From UBA6168 sp039819485 (GTDB lineage Bacteria > Bacteroidota > Bacteroidia > Chitinophagales > Saprospiraceae), in contig JBCBRY010000012.1 in the NCBI GenBank assembly GCA_039819485.1, forward strand, positions 1 through 64,000: a stretch of DNA of 64,000 nt, read 5' to 3'. The translations under genes were made by a program, and so were the position numbers. Positions 1 through 8,111 of this stretch are shown one piece after another. Position 1 is the stretch's first letter, and the number at the start of each line of letters is the position of its first letter. The notes beneath the pieces were generated by a model that searched no databases, was not told where the DNA came from, and worked only from the letters and a program-made list of their open reading frames with translations.

Positions 1-11
1 TGCCTGAAAAT

Positions 12-83
12 CCTCCCCCTAACCCCCTCCAAAGGGGGAAATTAAATCCGTTTTTTCCCCCTTTGGAGGGGGTTAGGAGGAGG
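12..83. repeat. Large intergenic inverted repeat
   Basis: Two 30-nt arms (12-41 and 54-83) are reverse complements with a single mismatch. They are rich in C/G runs around a CCAAAGG core, with a 12-nt A/T-rich loop. This would form a very stable hairpin and could end transcription from a gene left of the window. No gene is visible in 1-309; the stretch holds only this hairpin, the IS-end copy at 111-130 and A/T-rich DNA leading to the first gene. Confidence 0.8.
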
Positions 84-110
84 ATGTACTCGTTTTGTTT
101 TTAAAAATTA

Positions 111-130
111 AATTTTGTCCTGTACTCAGT
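111..130. mobile_element. Solo copy of an IS4-type terminal sequence
   Basis: The 20 bases here are identical to 21637-21656, the right terminus of the IS element at 20496-21655. No transposase sequence lies beside this copy, so it looks like a relic end left by deletion or imprecise excision, or a donor or target scar. The identity is seen directly; the history is inferred. Confidence 0.6.
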
Positions 131-309
131 AAAAATGCTTAAAAGAAAATAAAATCTTTTTTAATTAAAATTTACTTCAGCAGGCAACCCTCCTTCTCCC
201 AATGTACGTACTGGACTTAATGTAGCACCAATAAAAGAAGCCAAAGTTTTAGAAATATAAATATGATAAAAGACCATTACAATTCAATCAACAAAAACAA
301 GAAAGCAAT

Positions 310-1176
310 ATGTCCAAAACGGCACATCGTATTTATATTTCTACCATGGCTTTCATCGTCATCCTGACGACCGTGTTTCTGGCTTACAAAGGGTATGAAT
401 ATTATTCGACACCTTTGGAAGAACGGTTTTATCATCCTGATCACGAAAATTTTAAGGCGGCAGGACTTTATGGACATGGCCTTGGCATCATAGGCACTCT
501 CTTGATGTTGATTGGGGTAGTGATGTACATCGTCAGGAAAAGGTATAAGTTCTGTGCAAGGTGGGGACGACTGAAATACTGGCTGGAGTTTCACATTTTC
601 CTGTGCAGCCTGGGGCCGGTCATGATTCTGTTTCATACCGCCTTTAAATTTGGAGGAATCGTCTCTATTGCCTTTTGGAGCATGGTAGCAGTCGTTTTAA
701 GTGGTGTGATTGGCCGATATATTTATATCCAAATCCCCCGGTCTATTGAAGGCAGGGAGTTGAGCCTTCACGAGATAAAAGAGACGAAAAGCAATATCGG
801 GAAAGTGTTAGGCAACTCATACGGACTCGATCATGGAGCAATGACTGCCGTTATTGGTGCGATGAGTGTTCCTAAACAAAAGGGCAGGAATTTATTATCC
901 AGCATAGTCAAGCAGTTTATTGACGACCGACAAACCATCTGGGGCATCAGAAAAACTTTGAGACAAAATCAATTACGCCGCCAGGATATCCGGAAAATCA
1001 TTGGGTTGGTTGAAAACGAGCTGTCTATCAATAATCGGATAGAGCGCCTCGAAAGCATGCAACGCCTTTTTAAATATTGGCACGTGGCTCACTTGCCATT
1101 TGCGGTCATTATGCTGGTAATTGTCGTGGTGCATGTGGCCATTACACTTGCTTTTGGATACAAATGGATCTTTTAA
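310..1176 (+). CDS. Diheme cytochrome b-like inner-membrane protein
   Basis: This 288-residue protein has about five hydrophobic helices (roughly residues 9-27, 53-75, 92-112, 117-140 and 260-282). Two helices each carry a His pair 14 residues apart, His95/His109 and His261/His275. H-x13-H on two helices is the pattern by which cytochrome b of bc1-type complexes holds two hemes b across the membrane. A basic, helical cytoplasmic segment of about 100 residues separates the two halves. It is followed by a flavoprotein and two multiheme cytochromes c, so it may be the quinone-side or membrane-crossing component of an electron-transfer chain. I do not recognise a named family; heme binding is inferred from the His spacing and context. 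Confidence 0.65.
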   Translation: MSKTAHRIYISTMAFIVILTTVFLAYKGYEYYSTPLEERFYHPDHENFKAAGLYGHGLGIIGTLLMLIGVVMYIVRKRYKFCARWGRLKYWLEFHIFLCSLGPVMILFHTAFKFGGIVSIAFWSMVAVVLSGVIGRYIYIQIPRSIEGRELSLHEIKETKSNIGKVLGNSYGLDHGAMTAVIGAMSVPKQKGRNLLSSIVKQFIDDRQTIWGIRKTLRQNQLRRQDIRKIIGLVENELSINNRIERLESMQRLFKYWHVAHLPFAVIMLVIVVVHVAITLAFGYKWIF

Positions 1177-1188
1177 TTAGACCGCTTC

Positions 1189-1230
1189 GCTGTCAGAAGT
1201 CAGACCGCCTTTGGCTGTCAGAAGTCAGAC
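1189..1230. repeat. 17-bp direct repeat
   Basis: The sequence GCTGTCAGAAGTCAGAC occurs at 1189-1205 and 1214-1230, a period of 25 bp, just after the stop codon of the cytochrome b-like gene. It borders the GC-rich element at 1264-1422. The role is unknown. Confidence 0.8.
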
Positions 1231-1263
1231 TGGGTGAAGTCTACTAGGCGATCTGACCTCTAA

Positions 1264-1422
1264 CTGTACTGATTGATAAATATGGGGACAGCCCTGTATG
1301 TAGGGCAGTCGCCCGAGTCGCTGCTCCGCAGCGCCGGGTGGAGGAGGGGGCCGAGCGGCCGATAGGCCGACTGCGGCGCCAACTTAGCGAACATTTGCCC
1401 CTAAGTTGATCAATCAGTACAG
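1264..1422. repeat. GC-rich element bounded by 14-bp inverted repeats
   Basis: CTGTACTGATTGAT (1264-1277) and its exact reverse complement (1409-1422) enclose about 130 bp. The central part (about 1285-1380) is far richer in G and C than the flanking DNA and contains several short self-complementary runs, for example GCTGCTCCGCAGC. It could be a miniature mobile element, a structured RNA or an intergenic repeat. No reading frame in it looks coding. It lies in the 266-bp gap between the first two genes of the cytochrome locus. Confidence 0.65.
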
Positions 1423-1442
1423 CTAACTTCTATTCAATAAAA

Positions 1443-2771
1443 ATGCTGCTAGAACAAATCATCATATATGCGTGTGCAATCCTTTTTTGTGGAGGAGTTA
1501 TTTTTTACTATTTGAGAGTATTGAAAAAGGAATCACAAGTAGTTGCCGTTAAGATTGAAAAGGCCAGAGAAGATGGATTGCACGAACCCATTTCCCTGCA
1601 CCCTGTCATTGATCTTGGCACATGCATTAAAAGCGGAGGATGCATAGCTGCCTGCCCCGAAAAAGACATTTTGGGAATTCTACAGGGGGTCGGCACACTG
1701 ATCAATGCTTCCAATTGTGTGGGCCATGGTGCCTGTTTTCATGCATGCCCGGTCGAGGCCATTTCTTTGGTGATCGGTACGGAAAAGAGAGGCGTGGATT
1801 TGCCTCATGTAAGTGAGGATTATGAGACCAATGTGCCTGGCATTTACATAGCTGGCGAGCTGGGCGGCATGGGCCTGATCAAAAATAGCGTCGAACAAGG
1901 GCGGTTTGCAGTCGAAAACATGGTCAGGAAAGGGTTCGAGAAAGATGACCAAACGTTTGACTTGGTAATTGTAGGGGCAGGCCCGGCAGGCATCTCTGCA
2001 TCACTCACGGCAAAGAAGCATGGATTAAATTTCGTGACCCTTGAACAAGATACTTTAGGGGGCACTGTCTTCACTTTTCCCCGCTCCAAAATAGTCATGA
2101 CAGCCCCAATGGATTTGCCGCTTTATGGTAAAGTCAAATTGTATGACACCAGCAAGCAGGAGCTGCTCGACCTGTGGGACAAAGCCCTCACCAAAAACAA
2201 CATCACCATTCAGGAAAAAACCAAGGTTGAAGGGATTGTTCCTGAAAACGGACATTTCAAAGTCAACACCAGCACTGGAAATACGATCCTAACGAAGCAC
2301 GTCTTATTGGCCATCGGTCGACGCGGCACCCCAAGGAAATTGGGCATACCGGGCGAGATGACTGAAAAAGTAGCCTATCGGCTGCTTGAGCCAGAACAAA
2401 TTCACAATAAAGAAATAGTGGTAGTTGGAGGTGGAGATTCTGCTGTGGAAGCTGCGCTACTTTTGGCAGAGCAGAACAAGGTTATTTTATCCTATCGGAA
2501 AGACAAGTTTAGTCGGATCAAACCAAAAAACAGGGACAAAATTCTAAAAGCTATAGACGACCAATTATTGACAGTGAAATACAACACCAATCTGGTAAGC
2601 ATCGAAAAAGACAAGGTCTTTTTGGCAAACGGCAAACCAGGGCCACCAATGGAGCTGAAAAATGATTTGGTATACATTTTTGCCGGGGGGGAACTGCCAA
2701 CTCAGTTCCTGATGAAGGCAGGTGTGGAAATAACCAAGCGATTTGGATATACCATGAAAAAATACGCATAA
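1443..2771 (+). CDS. Membrane-anchored Fe-S/FAD NAD(P)H-type oxidoreductase
   Basis: This 442-residue protein begins with one membrane helix (residues 3-25). A ferredoxin-like region follows with two Cys groups, C61/C67/C71 and C92/C98/C102, each ending in CP. Then comes a thioredoxin-reductase-like fold with an FAD-binding GAGPAG (178-183) and an NAD(P)-binding GGGDSA (329-334). No CxxC redox-active pair is seen, so it is not an ordinary thioredoxin reductase. In each Fe-S motif the usual second Cys of CxxCxxCxxxCP is replaced, by Ser in the first and His in the second. The likely role is moving electrons between NAD(P)H or ferredoxin and the neighbouring cytochromes at the inner membrane; the direction is not known. 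It lies 50 bp upstream of the 23-heme cytochrome. Confidence 0.8.
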   Translation: MLLEQIIIYACAILFCGGVIFYYLRVLKKESQVVAVKIEKAREDGLHEPISLHPVIDLGTCIKSGGCIAACPEKDILGILQGVGTLINASNCVGHGACFHACPVEAISLVIGTEKRGVDLPHVSEDYETNVPGIYIAGELGGMGLIKNSVEQGRFAVENMVRKGFEKDDQTFDLVIVGAGPAGISASLTAKKHGLNFVTLEQDTLGGTVFTFPRSKIVMTAPMDLPLYGKVKLYDTSKQELLDLWDKALTKNNITIQEKTKVEGIVPENGHFKVNTSTGNTILTKHVLLAIGRRGTPRKLGIPGEMTEKVAYRLLEPEQIHNKEIVVVGGGDSAVEAALLLAEQNKVILSYRKDKFSRIKPKNRDKILKAIDDQLLTVKYNTNLVSIEKDKVFLANGKPGPPMELKNDLVYIFAGGELPTQFLMKAGVEITKRFGYTMKKYA

Positions 2772-2821
2772 GTACCTTATAGAATAAAAGGCTTGTAAAA
2801 AAGCACAGCACAATTTACTTA

Positions 2822-4666
2822 GTGAAAATCAGACTTTTAAATATTGTACTTTTTAGCTTCTGGCTGCTTTCCGGATTGCAGGCACAACTATCTCCTGGCA
2901 AGTTGACCAAGGGCCATGCCGATCTGGAGGGACTAGCCAACTGCACCCAGTGCCACACCCTCGGCAATAAGGTAGACAACGCAAAATGCCTGGATTGCCA
3001 CCAGGAAATTCAATCGTTAATGGATGCCGACCGTGGGCTGCACAGCTCACAGGATGTACGAGGGAAGGACTGTGCAACCTGTCATAGCGATCATCATGGC
3101 CGCAATTTCGATATGGCCCGTTTTAATGAAGATGATTTTGACCACAACCTGACTGGCTATGAACTGACCGGCGCACATGGCCGAATCGATTGCCGAGAAT
3201 GCCATATAGCTGATTTTATCGATGATCCTGAATTGAAAAAAAGAGATGAGACTTTTCTCGGCCTTGGCCATGATTGCATCTCCTGCCACGAAGATTACCA
3301 CCAAAATACTTTGTCAACAAATGACTGTGCCAGCTGCCATTCGACCGAGGCTTTTGCCCCAGCGGACTATTTTGACCATGATGAAACGGAGTATCTATTG
3401 AAAGGAAAACATGTAGAAGTAGAATGCATTGAATGTCATCAAAAAGAAATCCGGAATGGGGAAGATTTTCAACGTTTTGCCGGATTGGAGTTTGGAAACT
3501 GTGTTGATTGCCACGATGACGTTCACGACAATAACCTCGGCACCAATTGCAAACAATGCCACCATGAAGACTCCTTTACCTCTCTTCGCAGGGTTAGGCG
3601 TTTCAACCATAACCAAACTAATTTCCCTTTAAAGGGAGCCCATAAAAAGGTGGATTGCAAAGACTGTCACAACATGGATGTCGGGCTGACCGCTCTTTTC
3701 CAGGATCAAATGGGAATCGAAACGAATAATTGTGTGGCTTGTCATGAAGATGTCCACGAAAACAAATTTGGCCAAAACTGCGCTGAATGCCACAACGAGG
3801 AATCTTTTTACAGCGTCGATACGGATGAGTTCAACCACAACCTGACAGATTTTGCTTTGCGAGGACAACACCAAACAGTGGATTGCCGGGAATGCCATAC
3901 GGAAAACCTCACCGATCCGCTCCCCCATAATGAATGTGCCGCTTGCCACACCGATTACCACGAGGGTGAATTTGCAGTAAACGGAGTCAGCCCCGACTGT
4001 GCAGAATGCCATACAGAAGATGGTTTTGCTGGTTCTCTGTTTACGATTGAAAATCATCAGGAAACCAATTTCCCATTGGATGGGGCGCATATCGCAACCC
4101 CCTGTTTTGCCTGCCACCTTTCAGAAACAACCGCTGATGGAGCGGAACAGAAATGGCGGTTCCGAAACATCGGAGAGCGCTGTGTGGATTGCCACGATGA
4201 TGTGCATGAAGGCTACATCGCTGCCGAATTTTACCCTGAGCAGGCTTGTGAAAAATGCCATGTAACAGACGATTGGGCAAGCAATCATTTTGAGCACCAC
4301 CTAACGGGTTTTGAATTACTTGGCAAACATGCTGAAACGCAATGCATGGATTGCCACAGCGTAGATGAAACGATAGCCTCCAACCGCTATGAAGGCTTTG
4401 CCAATTCCCCAACCGAATGTGCTGAGTGCCACGAAAATGTTCACGAAGACCAATTCATGGAAAATGGAATTACAGACTGTGCCCGATGTCACGGATTTGA
4501 TGACTGGACGCTGGAAGATTTCGACCACGACAAAACGGCCTTTCCATTGGAAGGGGCACACGTAGAAGTAGCTTGCGAAGCCTGCCACCAACCCATGGAA
4601 TCTAACGGAAAAATCATTGTTCAATATAAATTCAACAGTTTCGAATGTATAGACTGTCATCAATAA
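2822..4666 (+). CDS. Multiheme cytochrome c with 23 CXXCH motifs
   Basis: This 614-residue secreted protein has a signal peptide ending near residue 22 (LLSGLQAQ) and 23 CXXCH heme c motifs. It is built from seven repeats of a unit resembling F-[DN]-H-x2-T-x-[FY]-x-L-x-G-x-H-x5-C-x2-CH, with two further hemes between successive units, close to three hemes per repeat; the extra His residues are likely distal ligands. The start is GTG at 2822. It has no lipobox, membrane anchor or T9SS tail, so it should be soluble in the periplasm or held by partners. The next cytochrome gene overlaps its last 22 bases, which suggests translational coupling. It probably acts as a long electron wire, although the repeat type also occurs in poorly characterised Bacteroidota and Ignavibacteria cytochromes. 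Confidence 0.93.
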   Translation: MKIRLLNIVLFSFWLLSGLQAQLSPGKLTKGHADLEGLANCTQCHTLGNKVDNAKCLDCHQEIQSLMDADRGLHSSQDVRGKDCATCHSDHHGRNFDMARFNEDDFDHNLTGYELTGAHGRIDCRECHIADFIDDPELKKRDETFLGLGHDCISCHEDYHQNTLSTNDCASCHSTEAFAPADYFDHDETEYLLKGKHVEVECIECHQKEIRNGEDFQRFAGLEFGNCVDCHDDVHDNNLGTNCKQCHHEDSFTSLRRVRRFNHNQTNFPLKGAHKKVDCKDCHNMDVGLTALFQDQMGIETNNCVACHEDVHENKFGQNCAECHNEESFYSVDTDEFNHNLTDFALRGQHQTVDCRECHTENLTDPLPHNECAACHTDYHEGEFAVNGVSPDCAECHTEDGFAGSLFTIENHQETNFPLDGAHIATPCFACHLSETTADGAEQKWRFRNIGERCVDCHDDVHEGYIAAEFYPEQACEKCHVTDDWASNHFEHHLTGFELLGKHAETQCMDCHSVDETIASNRYEGFANSPTECAECHENVHEDQFMENGITDCARCHGFDDWTLEDFDHDKTAFPLEGAHVEVACEACHQPMESNGKIIVQYKFNSFECIDCHQ

Positions 4667-6174
4667 TCGCATTCCTCGGACTGGCATTCGGCCTGATCGC
4701 CCAGTCCCCTCACGGCGAGGATTTTAAAATGAACTGCGCTGCCTGCCACACTTCCGACAGCTGGGAAATTCCTATGGATGCTTGGGAAAATGGCAACCTC
4801 GTTAATCCCCGGTATTTTGACGAACCACAAAAAGAGCAGACAAACGGACAAACACGTTTCAATCACAGCGAAACAAATTTTCCGCTGGAAGGCGGACACA
4901 CTGCTACCGACTGCCGTCTTTGCCACAATGCACTGGTTTTCGACGAAGCAAACACCGAATGCATTTCCTGCCATATCGACCTGCACAATATGACGGTGGG
5001 CTCCGATTGTGCCCGCTGCCATACGGTGGACAATTGGTTGGTAGACGATGTTAATCAATTACATGTAGAAAATGGATTTCCATTACTAGGCTCTCATGCA
5101 ATTATCAGTTGCGACGAATGCCATATTTCCGAAACGGGGTTGCAGTTCAATCGAATCGGAAATGAATGCGTGAACTGTCACATGGAAGATTATATGGCTG
5201 CTACCGAGCCCAACCATGTGCAGCTCGGTTATTCATTGGCCTGCATGGATTGCCATGACATTAATGCATTTAGCTGGGACGCCAACATACTCCATGACTT
5301 TTTCCCGTTGGTGAAAGGTCATGATATTTCAGACTGCAACGCTTGTCACGACAATCCCGATTTCACGGGAGTTCCCACTGAGTGTATCGCTTGTCACCAA
5401 ACTGATTACGACGCCGCTTTAAACCCCGATCACAAAGCCCTAAACTTTGGAACGGACTGTGCTTCCTGCCACACGCTTGATCTGGACTGGATGCCTGCCC
5501 AGTATCGGCAGCATGACATTGATTATTTCCCGATCTATAGTGGCGAACATAAAGGAGAATGGTCAGACTGTATTGAATGCCATCCGAGCCCTGGCAATTA
5601 TGCCATTTTCACCTGTACCACCTGTCATGGAAAAAGTGAAACTGACAGCGAACACAGAAATGTAGGTGCATACGTCTATGAAAGTGGAGCCTGCCTTGCC
5701 TGCCATCCAGATGGAAATGAAGAAGGTTCCTTTAACCACAACGATACCAATTTTCCTTTGACGGGTGCCCACGTGTCCGTGGATTGCAATAGCTGTCACA
5801 CCAATGGATATGCAGGCACGCCTACTGATTGTGCCGCTTGCCACCTGACGGATTTTCAGCAAACAACCAACCCGGATCATCAGCAGCTCGGGTTTTCCAC
5901 CGATTGTGCCTCCTGCCATACGACCGACCCGAACTGGACGCCAGCGACCTTCGATCATGATGCCATGTATTTCCCGATCTATAGCGGCAATCACAAAAAC
6001 GAATGGAACGACTGTGTCGACTGCCACACAGTGGCAGGTAATTATGCCATTTTCAGTTGTATCGATTGCCACGAACACAACGACCCGGCCGACCTCTTAG
6101 ATGAACACGATGAAGTGAACGGGTATGAATACAACAGCATCAAATGCCTGGAATGCCATCCGAACGGAGACTAA
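4645..6174 (+). CDS. Multiheme cytochrome c with 19 CXXCH motifs
   Basis: This 509-residue protein begins with a signal peptide (cleavage likely after GLIAQ, residue 20) and carries 19 CXXCH motifs. Six units repeat the pattern of the upstream protein. Two of them contain a variant FPIYSG[EN]HK, in place of the FPLxGAH form, followed by a CVDCH or CIECH motif, which points to internal duplication. The ATG at 4645 lies inside the end of the upstream gene in another frame; the 22-nt overlap supports coupled translation and a fixed ratio of the two proteins. No anchor is seen. With its neighbour it supplies up to 42 hemes c. The partner and terminal acceptor are unknown. Confidence 0.93.
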   Translation: MYRLSSIIAFLGLAFGLIAQSPHGEDFKMNCAACHTSDSWEIPMDAWENGNLVNPRYFDEPQKEQTNGQTRFNHSETNFPLEGGHTATDCRLCHNALVFDEANTECISCHIDLHNMTVGSDCARCHTVDNWLVDDVNQLHVENGFPLLGSHAIISCDECHISETGLQFNRIGNECVNCHMEDYMAATEPNHVQLGYSLACMDCHDINAFSWDANILHDFFPLVKGHDISDCNACHDNPDFTGVPTECIACHQTDYDAALNPDHKALNFGTDCASCHTLDLDWMPAQYRQHDIDYFPIYSGEHKGEWSDCIECHPSPGNYAIFTCTTCHGKSETDSEHRNVGAYVYESGACLACHPDGNEEGSFNHNDTNFPLTGAHVSVDCNSCHTNGYAGTPTDCAACHLTDFQQTTNPDHQQLGFSTDCASCHTTDPNWTPATFDHDAMYFPIYSGNHKNEWNDCVDCHTVAGNYAIFSCIDCHEHNDPADLLDEHDEVNGYEYNSIKCLECHPNGD

Positions 6175-6328
6175 TATTCCATAAGCAGAAAGGAAATTTC
6201 CTCGACTGGTTTTGCCTTTCGCCCCCTTTTTTCTTCCAAGCTGAAAATGTCAACTTTTCCAGGTACTGAAACTCATGGACAACCAGAATGAGGTATCCCA
6301 AAAACTGCCATTTTAAAATTTTCGACTG

Positions 6329-7969
6329 ATGAAATGTACCGTTCAAATCTTGTTTTTCTTGTCTGTAGCCAACCTGGCTTTTGGTCAAAACCAACCTTCT
6401 CTCCATAGCGGGCAGGTAACTTTTATTTCTTCCAAAAACGTATATGTCAAATTTGATTCAACCAAAGATATCGAAGTAGGCGACTCCCTTTTTGTCAATC
6501 AGAATAGTGGGTTGATCGCAGCACTCAAGGTCTATCAAAAGTCCTCCTCTTCCGTCGTCTGTACTTCCATTGGAACCAATACATTGAAAGCAGGAGATGA
6601 ACTGTTAGCCAAGCGGCCCATTGTTGTACAATTACCCAAAATAAAAGAAAAAAAGAAAGAATTCGAACTACCCTTTACCGCTGAACCACCAATCAACGTA
6701 CCCAACGATCCGGTTATCAGGCCCACGGAAGAAGATGAGCCAGAAGGAGTTCTTTTCAAGGAGAAAATCAAAGGTAGGGTGTCCGCGGCTACTTATAGCA
6801 ACTTTTCCGATTATCGGAATATGACTCGAATGCGTTATGCCTTCTCCTACCGAGGTTACAATTTGAATGACTCTCGCTTTTCAGTTGAAAATTATATGAC
6901 TTTCAGGCATACCTCAGGAGAATGGAATGAAGTAACGGACAATATTGCGAACGCCCTTAAAGTGTATTCACTTTCGGTGAAATATGATTTTGATAAAACG
7001 TCCAGCCTGACCCTGGGCCGGAAAATCAACCCTCGCTTTTCCAGCATGGGTGCTATAGACGGATTGCAATATGAAAAAGGCCTGGGCAGTTTCCGTTTGG
7101 GGGCCATTGCCGGTACCCGGCCCGATTTTGCCGACTACAGTTTTAATCCCAGCCTATTACAGTTCGGAGGCTATGCAAGCCACGTATCCAGTGACCCGAA
7201 GAAATACAGTCAGACCACACTCGGCCTGGTAGAACAAATGAACAAAGGAAACACTGATCGCCGCTTTGTTTATTTTCAACATTCCAGTCAATTGGGAAAA
7301 AAAGTCAATGTTTTCGGTTCCTTCGAAGTTGATTTATTTGAAAATATCAACGGCCAGAAAAACAGTTCCCCCCGCCTGACCAATCTGTATGCCTCCCTGC
7401 GTTACCGCATCAACCGCAACTGGCGAATTTCTGCCTCCTACGATAACCGACGGAACATTATTTATTACGAGTCTTATAAAAATTTCATCGACCAGTTGAT
7501 CGAAGATGAAACCCGGCAAGGCCTGCGCTTTAGCATCAACCACCGGTTTTCCAAGCTCATTTCCTGGGGCATCAATGCAGGTACCCGTTTTCAGAAAAGC
7601 ATGGCCAACCCGTCCCGCAGCATCAACGGACATGTAACCATTAGCCAGGTACCCTTCATCAATGCAAGGGCAACGCTGCGGGCCAGCTACTTACAGACCG
7701 ATTATATAGACAGCCGCATTTTCGGTATCCGACTCAACAAAGACTTGGTGCCAGGTAAAATCAATGGAGAGGTTTATTACCGATGGGTAGACTACCCGTA
7801 TAAAAAAAGTGAAACCAACCGCATGGTCCATCAGAATATTGGCGGGGCGAGTGTTTCTTTCCGCATTCAAAAGAACCTGTCGCTCTACCTGTATTACGAA
7901 GGAGTGTTCGAACAACAACCTTCCGCCAATTACCACCGGTTCAATGCCAAAATCATCAAGCGCTTTTAG
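6329..7969 (+). CDS. Outer-membrane beta-barrel protein of the cytochrome locus
   Basis: This 546-residue protein has a signal peptide (residues 1-19, ending LAFGQ). A small beta-rich domain (about 20-95) and a Pro-rich linker precede a long run of alternating polar and aromatic strands from about residue 165 to the end. The last residue is Phe, typical of outer-membrane barrels recognised by BamA. It follows two multiheme cytochromes by 155 bp on the same strand. By analogy with porin-cytochrome conduits (MtrB with MtrA) it could be a barrel through which the cytochromes reach the surface. I see no sequence similarity to MtrB itself, so this role is a hypothesis from context. Confidence 0.7.
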   Translation: MKCTVQILFFLSVANLAFGQNQPSLHSGQVTFISSKNVYVKFDSTKDIEVGDSLFVNQNSGLIAALKVYQKSSSSVVCTSIGTNTLKAGDELLAKRPIVVQLPKIKEKKKEFELPFTAEPPINVPNDPVIRPTEEDEPEGVLFKEKIKGRVSAATYSNFSDYRNMTRMRYAFSYRGYNLNDSRFSVENYMTFRHTSGEWNEVTDNIANALKVYSLSVKYDFDKTSSLTLGRKINPRFSSMGAIDGLQYEKGLGSFRLGAIAGTRPDFADYSFNPSLLQFGGYASHVSSDPKKYSQTTLGLVEQMNKGNTDRRFVYFQHSSQLGKKVNVFGSFEVDLFENINGQKNSSPRLTNLYASLRYRINRNWRISASYDNRRNIIYYESYKNFIDQLIEDETRQGLRFSINHRFSKLISWGINAGTRFQKSMANPSRSINGHVTISQVPFINARATLRASYLQTDYIDSRIFGIRLNKDLVPGKINGEVYYRWVDYPYKKSETNRMVHQNIGGASVSFRIQKNLSLYLYYEGVFEQQPSANYHRFNAKIIKRF

Positions 7970-8093
7970 TAACTCGGATTACTAATCCGAGAAGCGCCCT
8001 AAGTAACTCGGATTGCTAATCCGAAAAGCATCCTGAGTAACTCGGATTGCTAATCCGAGAAGCGTGAACTGCTCGGATTATCAACCCGAGTTA
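7969..8093. repeat. 34-bp palindromic repeat array
   Basis: Three direct units start at 7969, 8003 and 8037. Each contains the self-complementary core CTCGGATTnCTAATCCGAG and a spacer with AAGC. A fourth, partial unit (about 8070-8093) lies in the opposite orientation and ends in GAGTTAC, the complement of the unit start GTAACTC. The array fills the gap between the barrel gene, whose stop codon touches it, and the OB-fold lipoprotein gene. It can fold into three or four consecutive hairpins and may act as a transcript stabiliser or attenuator, or be a selfish REP-like element. Confidence 0.85.
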
Positions 8094-8111
8094 CATTAAA
8101 AAATATTTTAA

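Noticed and set aside
1264..1422. tRNA or rRNA fragment in the GC-rich insert
   Set aside because: No cloverleaf, CCA end or rRNA core motif could be found; only short hairpins are seen.
3629..4117. 162-codon - strand frame inside the 23-heme gene
   Set aside because: It is the antisense shadow of repeated CXXCH codons; the + strand frame has 23 ordered motifs and a signal peptide.
5563..6078. 171-codon - strand frame inside the 19-heme gene
   Set aside because: It is again antisense to a clear multiheme gene and shows no independent feature.
7969..8093. Possible CRISPR array
   Set aside because: The 34-bp units are tandem with no unique 30-40 bp spacers, one unit is inverted, and no cas gene is present.
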